Assembly (NCBI GenBank): GCA_002307065.1
Contig: DBTN01000048.1
Location: forward strand, 39,815 to 81,251
Direction: 5' to 3'
DNA from: Akkermansiaceae bacterium UBA1315
GTDB lineage: Bacteria; Verrucomicrobiota; Verrucomicrobiia; Verrucomicrobiales; Akkermansiaceae
Length of the DNA: 41,437 nucleotides
Made by a program: the position numbers and the translations under genes. Positions 8,123 to 17,086 of the stretch are shown here, piece by piece. Each line of letters begins with the position of its first letter. Within the stretch, counting starts at the first letter, position 1. The notes below the pieces were generated by a model that was given only the letters and a program-made list of their open reading frames with translations, had not been told where the DNA came from and did not search any database.

Positions 8123-8628
8123 ATGAACCCGATGCCCGACGGTCCGTCTGGACCCACGCTCCCATTGCCGAACCGGCGCAAGCTCGACGGAAGTGGTCTC
8201 CGTCTTGGGGGCGTGCCCGGTTTGCCGGATCTTGAAGATTTTCCCACCGAACTGGCGACAAGGCCGGAAGACGCTTTTCCCAACCGAAAAGAAGAAGCGC
8301 GGCGGGTCCTCAAGCGTCTGGAAACCATCGTGACGGAACACGTTCGTGCTGCGGAGCGGATGGGAGTGACCCGGGACCGACTGAGTTTTAAAACCGTCGT
8401 CGACTGGCTTCGTGACCATGCGAAAGGCGGCACACCCGAGCTCCCTTCCAGCGGAGATCCGGTTCTCGATTACCTTCACCAGGGATTGATCGACGATCTG
8501 CTGCTGGAACCGGGCAACGTGCTTCTGGCGACTCCGACCGGTCCCGACTCGATCCGCTACGACGCGATGGACGCCGCTTTCTGGCGCGAATGCCTCGACC
8601 TTTTAGAAACCTCTCTTTCCGAATCCAC

Positions 8629-8632
<4 letters not shown>
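8123..8632 (+). CDS. Hypothetical protein coupled to a COG0523 GTPase
   Basis: I do not recognise the family. The 169-residue product is soluble and acidic, without signal peptide or membrane segments. It has a Pro/Gly-rich N-terminus (about 1-55), a helical middle (NRKEEARRVLKRLETIVTEHVRAAERMG) and a mixed C-terminal part with DPVLDYLHQGLIDDLLLEPGNV. It contains no Cys and only a few His, so it is not an obvious zinc carrier. Its stop codon overlaps the next start (ATGA at 8629-8632), implying translational coupling to the G3E GTPase. A Met at 8132 is an alternative start. Position suggests a partner or client of that GTPase; this is inference. Confidence 0.75.
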
Positions 8633-9840
<1,208 letters not shown>

Positions 9841-9970
9841 TCTCCGCTGAACCGGGTAGCCCGATCCTGACCCATCCGGTGATTTTGAATCGTGTCATCC
9901 GAGTGAACTCTCGCTCTTCGATGAACGCGATGCGGCTTCACGACCGGTTCGAAAACGCTAAATGAAATCC

Positions 9971-9988
9971 GGATTCTAATCGGAATCC
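9971..9988. terminator. Small hairpin between convergent COG0523 genes
   Basis: GGATTC (9971-9976) pairs with GAATCC (9983-9988) around a 6-base loop, within the 162-base gap between the convergent stops at 9840 and 10003. There is no clear T-run, so a terminator role is inferred only from position. Confidence 0.3.
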
Positions 9989-10002
9989 TCCGCCACGGAG
10001 TA

Positions 10003-11142
10003 TTAAAGTTTTTTCAAATTTTTCGGCCATGGGTCAGGAAATTCCATGCCCTTTTTCCAGCCCTCGATTTCTTCGTCATTGCAGAAACAGCTCCTGAATT
10101 TAGAGCAAAACAATTCCACTTCGTCCGCATTTCCGATCACCGTTACCTCACAAGAACGGTCTCCGAAATCGGGGTGGGAACGTTCCATTTGGGATTTCAG
10201 CAGTTCTTTTTCTTCGGCGAGAAGCCGGGTGTCATGGGCAAGAATGTGAGACCGCCAGATTGCCAAAAGTTCGATTCCCATCGCGCCGCCCGCCTGATTC
10301 CAGAGGAGCACCTGATCGGGCCGACTCGCCAACCAGATGAATCCTTTGCTCCGGTAAACTCCCAAGGTGAGGTGGTTTTGGTAGAGTTCCAGAAACCTCT
10401 GAGGATGCAGCGGACGGGGATCCCGGATCACGATGGATTGGATTTCCGGAAGAGAATCCGGATCGGAGGTCAACCGCTGAGCAGGTGGCTGATACGGCGG
10501 GGCGTCAAAAAGGATGGAGGCGTCCATTTTGCCGTAGGCGCACGCTGCCAGAGTCGCGGCGGGATTGAGGATGCCGACGGACTTGAACATGAGCGCCAAG
10601 GATTCGGCCGGGACGAGATCAATCTTGGTGAGCACAACGACCGAAGCCGCTTGGATCTGATCGGCGAGAAGATTTTCCGAAGAGGATTCGCCGTCGTTCT
10701 CATTGCGCGCGAGCTGACGGACGAGACCGGGTCCTCCGTCGTAATCGTGATAAAGCGCTCGTGCGTCGACCAGAGTGGCGACTGCGCCCAAAGTGACGCC
10801 TGGTGCGTTTTTGAGTTCTTCGATAATCCGCGTGGGATGCGATCCCCCGGAGGTTTCTACCAAGATATGCTCGATCTTGCGTTCGGCCATCTGCGCGACT
10901 GCGCGTGAAAAATCCGCACTGCGATCCGATGAGATCGAACCGTTGAAAAGGCTGATCAGCGTGCCTTCTTTTTCGGAAACGAAGTGGCCTTCTCGCAGCA
11001 GTTCGCCGTCCACTTCCAGTTCGCTGAGGTCATTGACGATTACCCCGAGTTTACGCTTTGATGCGTGCTCTCGGATGAGTCTGCTCAGAAAAGTGGTTTT
11101 CCCGGCGCCAAGAAATCCGGTGATTAAGGTGACGTTCATCAT
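10003..11142 (-). CDS. G3E-family GTPase paralogue with CxCC replaced by SxSS
   Basis: A 379-residue COG0523 protein, last gene of the large minus-strand operon. Walker A is intact (GFLGAGKTT, 9-17), as are a VETSGG switch motif and LTKIDLV for guanine recognition. The C-terminal domain follows the YciC/ZigA layout (LHPQRFLELY, SKGFIWLASRPDQ, EGWKKGMEFPDPWPK tail). The defining GCxCC metal motif is NGSISS (Ser69, Ser71, Ser72): all three cysteines are serines. The codons read cleanly as Ser, with no frameshift nearby. It should bind GTP but cannot bind zinc by the canonical thiolates. The start at 11142 (or Met2 at 11139) overlaps the thrS stop. It may be a regulatory or zinc-sparing paralogue. 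Confidence 0.9.
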   Translation of the reverse strand: MMNVTLITGFLGAGKTTFLSRLIREHASKRKLGVIVNDLSELEVDGELLREGHFVSEKEGTLISLFNGSISSDRSADFSRAVAQMAERKIEHILVETSGGSHPTRIIEELKNAPGVTLGAVATLVDARALYHDYDGGPGLVRQLARNENDGESSSENLLADQIQAASVVVLTKIDLVPAESLALMFKSVGILNPAATLAACAYGKMDASILFDAPPYQPPAQRLTSDPDSLPEIQSIVIRDPRPLHPQRFLELYQNHLTLGVYRSKGFIWLASRPDQVLLWNQAGGAMGIELLAIWRSHILAHDTRLLAEEKELLKSQMERSHPDFGDRSCEVTVIGNADEVELFCSKFRSCFCNDEEIEGWKKGMEFPDPWPKNLKKL

Positions 11143-12908
11143 GCAGTTGCCATCGGGCGATTGACAGGGGAATCCGCGACCGGTTGCCGGGCAAGCCGGA
11201 AAGGAAGACTTTCGAGGAAATCCTCAATCGGAACGACTCCTTCATCACCATGCGTTCTTGATCGGACCGCTACGTTTCCTGCTTCGAGTTCTCGTTTTCC
11301 GAGGATCAGCATGAGCGGAATTTTGTCCAGTTGAGCCCGGCGAATCTTGGCACCGATGGGGTCGTTGCCGCGATCGATGGATGTCCGAATTCTTTTCTTT
11401 TTGCATCGGGAGTGCAGGTCGTCCGCCGCCTCCCATTGGCCCTTGGTGATGGGGAGGATGCGGATTTGTTCCGGTGCGAGCCACAACGGAAAATCTCCGG
11501 CGAAATGCTCAATCAGCAGTCCCATGAAGCGTTCGATCGAACCGAAGACCGCCCGGTGGATCATGACCGGTCGGTGAGGTCGGTTGTCCGATCCGGTATA
11601 TTCGAGCGCAAACCTTTCCGGCAGGCTGAAATCCACCTGGATGGTCCCGAGTTGCCACGACCGTCCGAGCGCGTCGAGTGCCATGAAGTCGAGCTTCGGA
11701 CCGTAAAAAGCAGCTTCGCCCAGACCGGTGGTGTGATCGAGCTTGAGCTCTTTTACGACCTCCAAAATGCATTGCTCGGCCGGACTCCAGAGTTCATCAC
11801 CGCCGGCGTATTTGGAGATGTTGCCAGGGTCACGGAGCGAGACCCGGCAGCGGGTCTTCAATCCGAAAACCGTCATCACTTCTTGGACCAACTTGAGGCA
11901 GCTCTTGAATTCGTCTTTCAGTTGTTCCGCCGTGCAGAAGATATGGCCGTCATCCTGAGTGAAGCCGCGAACGCGGACCAGTCCGCTCAATTCGCCGCTT
12001 TGTTCCATGCGATACACTGTTCCAAATTCGGCGTAGCGCTGAGGTAAGTCCCGATAGCTGCGCGGCTCAGACGTGTAGGCCTGGATGTGCATGGGGCAAT
12101 TCATCGGTTTTAAAAGGAATTGCCGCTCCTCGATACGAATCGGTTCATACATACTATCCGCATAGTAGGGATAATGGCCTGAGGTCTTGTAGAGATCGAT
12201 GGCTCCGATGTGCGGTGAGTGCACGCTGTCGTACCCGTAGTCGAACAGCTTTTCCGCAATCATCTTTTCCAGTTCGTTGCGGATGATCGCACCTTTGGGG
12301 AGGAGCAATGGAAGACCGCTGCCGATGGTCGAATCGATGCGGAATAACTTGAGTTGCTGGCCAAGTTTACGGTGATCGCGGAGCGCCGCCTGTTCGAGTT
12401 GAGTGAGATGGTTATCCAGCTCTTCTTGGGTGGCGAAGGCCGTTCCGTAAATCCTCTGAAGCTGCGGTTGGGTTTCGTCACCGCGATGGTAGGACCCGGC
12501 GATCGACAGCAGTTTGAAGGCTCCGATCTGACCGGTGGAGGAGAGATGGGTTCCGGCGCAAAGATCCGTAAATTCGCCGTTTCGGTAAAACGTGATCGTT
12601 TCGCCTTCGGGAATATCGGCGAGTCGGCCGATTTTGAAAGTTTGTCCCCGGTTCGAGAAATATTCCCGCGCCTGTTCACGGTCCACTTCCTCGCGGACGA
12701 AAGTTTGATCCTCAGAAATGATGGACCTCATCGCTTCTTCGAGGGCGGGGAAGTCGTCTGGTGTGAACCGGTGACCGCCGATGATGTCATAATAAAACCC
12801 GGTGGCGGTCGGTGGCCCAATATCGAGAAGGGTATCAGGAAACAGCCTGAGGATGGCGGCTCCCATCACGTGGGCGGTCGAGTGGCGGAGTTCTTCGAGT
12901 GGTGACAT
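11139..12908 (-). CDS. thrS: Threonyl-tRNA synthetase lacking the TGS domain, probable zinc-regulon copy
   Basis: Charges tRNA-Thr in the cytosol. From ATG 12908 it has 589 residues, against about 640 usual, and starts directly in the editing domain: His9 and His13 (HSTAH), then Cys117 and His121 (DLCAGTH), all present. The N-terminal TGS domain is missing and no upstream start could supply it. The catalytic core keeps the zinc ligands Cys271 (MNCPMH), His322 (DDGHIF) and His450 (MIHRA), so it is still a zinc enzyme. The anticodon-binding domain follows. Extra ThrRS copies are known in zinc-starvation gene sets with COG0523. Whether a second, full-length thrS exists lies outside the window. 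It overlaps the following G3E gene by 4 bases. Confidence 0.93.
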   Translation of the reverse strand: MSPLEELRHSTAHVMGAAILRLFPDTLLDIGPPTATGFYYDIIGGHRFTPDDFPALEEAMRSIISEDQTFVREEVDREQAREYFSNRGQTFKIGRLADIPEGETITFYRNGEFTDLCAGTHLSSTGQIGAFKLLSIAGSYHRGDETQPQLQRIYGTAFATQEELDNHLTQLEQAALRDHRKLGQQLKLFRIDSTIGSGLPLLLPKGAIIRNELEKMIAEKLFDYGYDSVHSPHIGAIDLYKTSGHYPYYADSMYEPIRIEERQFLLKPMNCPMHIQAYTSEPRSYRDLPQRYAEFGTVYRMEQSGELSGLVRVRGFTQDDGHIFCTAEQLKDEFKSCLKLVQEVMTVFGLKTRCRVSLRDPGNISKYAGGDELWSPAEQCILEVVKELKLDHTTGLGEAAFYGPKLDFMALDALGRSWQLGTIQVDFSLPERFALEYTGSDNRPHRPVMIHRAVFGSIERFMGLLIEHFAGDFPLWLAPEQIRILPITKGQWEAADDLHSRCKKKRIRTSIDRGNDPIGAKIRRAQLDKIPLMLILGKRELEAGNVAVRSRTHGDEGVVPIEDFLESLPFRLARQPVADSPVNRPMATA

Positions 12909-12967
12909 GGATGGAAAATAAACGAATGAGTAAGATGCGGGTAAGACGTGGGGGGGTGCCGAAATCA

Positions 12968-13195
12968 TCAGCCGCAACAGGGGCCGCCGTTGTGGGAACA
13001 GGAGGTGGCCATCACTTCCGGCGAACGGGACCGCAGGCCGATCGGTCGGAAGCCGCCGCTGATGATGCGGCGAACGGGTTGGCCAGTTTCCGGATGCACG
13101 GCCAATGCCGCGTCCATCATGCTTTGTTTGATTTCAAACGTGATGACTTCGGGGGACTCGTCGGTCGGAAGGGTTTGGTATTGGTACGTCGGCAT
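12968..13195 (-). CDS. FmdB-type zinc-ribbon homologue that has lost its zinc cysteines
   Basis: A 75-residue protein opening MPTYQYQ and carrying FEIKQSMMDAAL, HPETGQPVRRIISGG. This is the FmdB-family layout, normally MPTYEY-CxxC, a QSM-D segment, CPECG and a (V/L)RRLISGG end. Here the first Cys pair is replaced by a TLPTDESP segment and the second by HPETG (34-38), so no zinc ribbon can form. Cysteines remain only in a tail, CSHNGGPCC (66-74). It starts one base after the cysS stop and ends 59 bases before thrS. A cysteine-free version of a zinc-ribbon protein within an operon of zinc-linked genes parallels the Cys-less ribosomal protein paralogues used in zinc starvation. Confidence 0.78.
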   Translation of the reverse strand: MPTYQYQTLPTDESPEVITFEIKQSMMDAALAVHPETGQPVRRIISGGFRPIGLRSRSPEVMATSCSHNGGPCCG

Positions 13196-13196
13196 A

Positions 13197-14591
13197 TCAG
13201 AGCGGGAGGAGGGAATAGGAGTCAGGGCCATCGACCACTTGCCAACCGGACTGGGAAAGTTGCATGCGGAGGGCATCGGCCGTCGCCCAGTCTTTCTGAT
13301 GTCGGGCATCGAGTCGTTCTGCGGCGAGGGCATGGACCCAGGCGGGTGCCTCCGCGGACGGAGAGGGGGGCAGCTCCAGACCGAGCAAATGAAGGATCGC
13401 TGCGAGCCCGCGTTGGTGTCGCCGAATCTCCTTTGCGGAGCAGCGACCGGACGCGATTTCCGCCTGAAGGCGTTTTTCGATGCAAAAAAGTCTGCCCAAA
13501 GCTTCCGGGCTGTTCAGGTCATCGCAGAGTGCGGCGACGACCGGTAGGAAGACACCGGTTTCGGAAAATTCGGGTAAGTTGTCCGGCTTTCCGCCCAAGC
13601 GGTCTTGCAGGGCGGCGAGGCGACTGAGTGCCTTGCGGGCGGCGTTCAGCGAATCAAAGGTGAAATTAAGAGGCTGCCGGTAGGTGGCTGACATCAGCAC
13701 ATACCGCAATTCGTTCGCGCGGTAACCGCGACATTTGATGTCTTCCAACGTATAAAGATTGCCGAGCGACTTGCTCATTTTCGTCCCCTCCACGAGCAGG
13801 TGGGCGATGTGGAACCAATGTCCCGCGAAGCGCTTGCCGGTCGCCGCTTCGCTTTGGGCAATTTCGTTTTCGTGATGGGGGAAAATCAGATCGATGCCAC
13901 CGGAATGAAGGTCGAAGCTTTCGCCCAAATGCTTCATGGCCATCGCGCTGCACTCGATGTGCCAGCCCGGGCGGCCCTCTCCCCACGGAGACGGCCAAAA
14001 ATTTTCGCCATCGTCCGGCCGCCGCGATTTCCAGAGGGCAAAGTCTGCTGCAGATGCTCGGTCGTATTCGTCCTCGGAGCGCGTTTCCTTGCGGGTCGTG
14101 ATCTGTCGATCTTCCAGTCTTGAGAGCGCTCCGTAGGGAGGAAATGAGGCGACGCTGAAATAGACCGAGCCGTCTTTGGAAAGGTACGCGTGGCCTTTTC
14201 CGATCAAGCGCTCGATCAGTGAAATCTGTTCGGGAATGTGGGCGACGGCCGAGGGTTCCATATGCGGAGCCAGGAGATTGAGCTCCGCACAGTCCTCATG
14301 GAAACGCCGGGTCCAGCGGTGAGTGAAGGCGGACAGAGGCAGATTTTCCGCTTGAGCGCCTCGGATGGTTTTATCGTCCACGTCGGTCACATTGCGGACG
14401 TGGCGGGTAGGTGTCCCGGTGAACTCCACGACTCGTCTGAACAAATCCTGGATCACGAAGGTCCGGAAATTTCCGATATGGGCAGGGCCATAAACGGTCG
14501 GGCCACAGCAATAAAAGCGGAGCGTCGATCCGTCGGACGGAACGACCGGTAGGATGCGACGGCTCAGGGTGTCGTGAAGGCGGAGTCGCAT
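13197..14591 (-). CDS. cysS: Cysteinyl-tRNA synthetase, probable zinc-regulon copy
   Basis: Class I synthetase, 464 residues from ATG 14591, which gives the normal MRLRLHDTLS start. An ATG at 14729 would overlap the TatD-like gene. Signature motifs: HIGN (38-41) for HIGH, KMSKS (271-275), and zinc ligands Cys29 (CCGPTVYG), Cys214 (WHIECSAM), His239 and Glu243 (FPHHENE), so zinc dependence is retained. It sits one base from both the upstream TatD-like stop and the downstream FmdB-like start, deep in the putative zinc operon. CysRS duplicates are among zinc enzymes reported beside COG0523 genes. If a second copy exists elsewhere, this is the stress copy. Confidence 0.95.
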   Translation of the reverse strand: MRLRLHDTLSRRILPVVPSDGSTLRFYCCGPTVYGPAHIGNFRTFVIQDLFRRVVEFTGTPTRHVRNVTDVDDKTIRGAQAENLPLSAFTHRWTRRFHEDCAELNLLAPHMEPSAVAHIPEQISLIERLIGKGHAYLSKDGSVYFSVASFPPYGALSRLEDRQITTRKETRSEDEYDRASAADFALWKSRRPDDGENFWPSPWGEGRPGWHIECSAMAMKHLGESFDLHSGGIDLIFPHHENEIAQSEAATGKRFAGHWFHIAHLLVEGTKMSKSLGNLYTLEDIKCRGYRANELRYVLMSATYRQPLNFTFDSLNAARKALSRLAALQDRLGGKPDNLPEFSETGVFLPVVAALCDDLNSPEALGRLFCIEKRLQAEIASGRCSAKEIRRHQRGLAAILHLLGLELPPSPSAEAPAWVHALAAERLDARHQKDWATADALRMQLSQSGWQVVDGPDSYSLLPL

Positions 14592-14592
14592 G

Positions 14593-15420
14593 TTAATGGG
14601 CGAGTTCCGATACCTGGAGCGGTTTGATATCGAACTTGGGGTTCTGGCCAAGGAAGCGGCACGGATTGTTATGGAAGACTTCGAGTGCTTCTTGCAGGGA
14701 ATGGCCACGACGGCGGTATTCCAAAACACATTCTTGGAGCGTGAACGGATCGCTTGGTCCCCAGTCGGCGGAAGAATTTACCAGAATCCGTTCGGTGCCG
14801 TAGCATTCAAGCATGTCGACGGCGCGGCGAGGACTGCATTTGGTGATGGGGTAAAGCGTCATCCCGACCCAATAGCCGGCGTCGAGGCAAGGGCGGATCG
14901 TTTGTTCCTCGACATGGTCGATCCAAATTCTGGAGGGATCGACATTTAGGCCTGCCAACACTTCAAGAGTGCGTTGGGTGCCGTGAGCCTTGTCGGCAAG
15001 GTGAGGCGTGTGGATCAGGACCAGTTGATCGTGTTTCATGGCAAGTTCGACATGAGCCTGCAAGGCGTCGCACTCGTTTGGGGTGGATCGATGCAGACCG
15101 GTTTCGCCCACACCGAGAACCGTGGGTTTTTGGAAAAATTCGGGCATGGCTTTGAGGACTTCCGCCGTCAGTTCCATATTTTCCGCTTCCTTCGGATTCA
15201 CCGCGACCCATGAAAAATGGCGGATTCCATATAGCGCGGCGCGAGTGGGCTCGAACTCGGTGATCTGACGGAAATAGTCGATAAACGTTTCCGGGTAACG
15301 GCGATCAAAGCCTGCCCAAAAAGCTGGCTCTGCCACTGCGACAACGCCGGACATGGCCATCCGTTCGTAGTCTTGAGCGGTCCGCGCGATGGCGTGATAA
15401 TGAGGCTGGATGATCTGCAT
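14593..15420 (-). CDS. TatD-family metal-dependent hydrolase (EboB-like)
   Basis: A 275-residue amidohydrolase-superfamily protein with a complete TatD-type metal site: HYH at 7-9, GVGETGL, VLIHTPH, IDHVEE, and the late Asp in NSSADWGPSD. Sequence stretches such as MSGVVAVAEPAFW and GIRHFSWVAVNPKEA resemble the TatD relatives found in Ebo clusters (EboB), not the DNase TatD itself; this comes from memory of the family. Its substrate is unknown. No other Ebo genes (UbiA-type prenyltransferase, dehydroquinate-synthase-like) are present. It is translationally close to cysS (1-base gap) and 12 bases from the small upstream gene. Confidence 0.82.
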   Translation of the reverse strand: MQIIQPHYHAIARTAQDYERMAMSGVVAVAEPAFWAGFDRRYPETFIDYFRQITEFEPTRAALYGIRHFSWVAVNPKEAENMELTAEVLKAMPEFFQKPTVLGVGETGLHRSTPNECDALQAHVELAMKHDQLVLIHTPHLADKAHGTQRTLEVLAGLNVDPSRIWIDHVEEQTIRPCLDAGYWVGMTLYPITKCSPRRAVDMLECYGTERILVNSSADWGPSDPFTLQECVLEYRRRGHSLQEALEVFHNNPCRFLGQNPKFDIKPLQVSELAH

Positions 15421-15432
15421 GGAGAGTAGCGG

Positions 15433-15663
15433 TCAAGGTGCGGCAAACAGCTCAAGCAATACTTCGGTCCGTGGCATGGGGGTGTCTCCGAAAGCCAAGT
15501 GAGAAAGACCTTGGCGCAGTCGGTTGAGTTTCCAGTCGTCTTGCGCCGGAGATCCGCACCGCTTCACTGCCGCATCGTAACGGTCCAACAGCGCGCCTAG
15601 CTCAAGGGCCATGCAGCGGGCTTCTAGAAAATAAGTGTCCACGATTTCCTGCGGTGCGAGCAT
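15433..15663 (-). CDS. Small hypothetical protein, 76 aa
   Basis: Not recognised. A helical, soluble protein (MLAPQEIVDTYFLEARCMALELGALLDRYDAAVKR) with Cys17 and one further Cys, and a Pro-rich end (FGDTPMPRTEVLLELF). Support comes from tight packing: 4 bases after the NTF2-like stop and 12 bases before the TatD-like start, same strand. It may be a partner of the hydrolase. Confidence 0.65.
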   Translation of the reverse strand: MLAPQEIVDTYFLEARCMALELGALLDRYDAAVKRCGSPAQDDWKLNRLRQGLSHLAFGDTPMPRTEVLLELFAAP

Positions 15664-15667
15664 AGGA

Positions 15668-16060
15668 TTAGGGAAGTTGCCGAGGGACTTGCGACGAATG
15701 GTGATGGAGGATCGGGGCGCTCAGGCTGAGGTCCATCCCGTAAGAAAAGCGGGCCTCGAAGCTAAGAATTTCCCCGTCGATGGAAAAGCGGAAGCAGTAG
15801 ATGCCGCTGATGATCTCAAGGCTTCCGGTGATTTGGCGATGGACCGTTTTTTCATGGAGTGAAACGCTCAGATCTTCACGGCTTGCCAGACGCTCAAAAT
15901 AATCACGGCGATCCGCTGCAGTGAACAGGGTGCGGGATGAAAAGGTGGGCAAAAGGATCGCGTCGGGGGCGTAGAGCGAAAGCACCTCGGAGACCGCGCC
16001 GCGATTGATGCCGTCGGTCCATTGGTCCAATACGTGTCGAGAAGTGATGGATGGGTTCAT
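15668..16060 (-). CDS. SnoaL/NTF2-like fold protein (CaMKII-association-domain type)
   Basis: A 130-residue protein with the pattern of the NTF2-like superfamily: an N-terminal helix (VLDQWTDGINRGAVSEVLSLYAPDAILLPT), a middle segment with RRDYFERL, strands (IISGIYCFRFSIDGEILSFEA), and the C-terminal ILHHHSSQVP typical of the CaMKII-association-type subgroup. These small domains serve as enzymes or binding modules, and no catalytic role can be read here. It lies 6 bases after the G3E GTPase stop and 4 bases before the small gene, so it is part of the same operon. Confidence 0.8.
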   Translation of the reverse strand: MNPSITSRHVLDQWTDGINRGAVSEVLSLYAPDAILLPTFSSRTLFTAADRRDYFERLASREDLSVSLHEKTVHRQITGSLEIISGIYCFRFSIDGEILSFEARFSYGMDLSLSAPILHHHSSQVPRQLP

Positions 16061-16066
16061 AAACGT

Positions 16067-17086
16067 TTATCTTTTTGGAAGACGTGCGGAAAGCGGCGGC
16101 AGCCGGGGCATGGCATAAGTCGGTCCGGCTGGCTCCAGCGCACCGGTCAGGATGGCTTCGAGTGATTTTTCGATGGATACGGGGTCCAACTGGATCCCGA
16201 TGAAAACCGCGCAAGGTTGAGTGGTGGTCGGCATCGTTCCTTTCATCACGCTGGGATGTTCCCGGTCGTCATCCGTTCGCTGGAAAAAGCAGGCCTCGTA
16301 TTCGTCATCGAGGAGACGCACGGCACCCTTGATGCGCAAAACCTGAGCGGGAAAGGATTTCAGCCAACGGATGAGAGTTTCCTCTTTCATCGGAGGGAGC
16401 TCGATGCGCGTCGCGACGTGATGGTGCGCGTGGGGCAACGGCGTGGAGGTGTCGATCCTCGGTTGCGAATCCGGATGCTCGGTCAAAAGTGGTATCAGCT
16501 TGGCGAACTCGGTTGCCGAGTGGATGCGTTGAGCATGGGGATTGATTTCCGCCAGGGCGGTTCGCACTCGCAACTGCTGCCGAAGTGAGGCGGACGAACT
16601 CCGGTTTGTTAGGATATGACTCGCGGTTGCTGCCTGGGCTCTTTCGAGCGCGCGATCCCACGGCAACAATCGTTTCTGCCAGCGGCTTTCATTGACGATA
16701 TTGACCTGAAGGATCGGGCCGAAACGTCGATGATGGCGAGGCAACAAGCTGATCAGCTCAATCAAAGGATACGGGTCGGTGGTGCCGTTTGCTTCGATGA
16801 AAACCGTGGAGGGCGGATGGTCGGGAATGGCGTGGAGCGTGCGGTTCAAGGCATCGCTGGATTCGCAGCAGACGCATCCGGCCGAAATCGAATGCACTTC
16901 ACGGGCGACTTCTCGCAATGTTGCCGAATCGATTTCTGCATTTAAAAAATCGTTGAGGATGACATAGGGTCTCCGCTCCGACTGTGCGAACCAGGGAAGC
17001 AGTTCGCGCAGAAAGGTGGTTTTTCCCGCGCCCAGAAATCCGGTGACGATGATGATCGGGATTTTTGCAGCGGGGAATTCACTCAT
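16067..17086 (-). CDS. G3E-family GTPase, COG0523 (third copy)
   Basis: A 339-residue putative zinc metallochaperone. Walker A GFLGAGKTT (16-24), metal motif GCVCC (Cys71, Cys73, Cys74), FIEANGT in the switch region, and a His-rich linker PHAHHH before the C-terminal domain, where His clusters often occur in COG0523 proteins. The guanine-recognition NKxD motif is not typical (ILTNRSS), and the protein is shorter than the YciC-type copies. Its start overlaps the stop of the preceding G3E gene by 8 bases, so the pair is translationally coupled and may act as a heteromer. Confidence 0.9.
   Translation of the reverse strand: MSEFPAAKIPIIIVTGFLGAGKTTFLRELLPWFAQSERRPYVILNDFLNAEIDSATLREVAREVHSISAGCVCCESSDALNRTLHAIPDHPPSTVFIEANGTTDPYPLIELISLLPRHHRRFGPILQVNIVNESRWQKRLLPWDRALERAQAATASHILTNRSSSASLRQQLRVRTALAEINPHAQRIHSATEFAKLIPLLTEHPDSQPRIDTSTPLPHAHHHVATRIELPPMKEETLIRWLKSFPAQVLRIKGAVRLLDDEYEACFFQRTDDDREHPSVMKGTMPTTTQPCAVFIGIQLDPVSIEKSLEAILTGALEPAGPTYAMPRLPPLSARLPKR

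Noticed and set aside
11331..12047. 238-codon plus-strand frame inside thrS
   Set aside because: Antisense to conserved catalytic motifs of threonyl-tRNA synthetase; no independent support.
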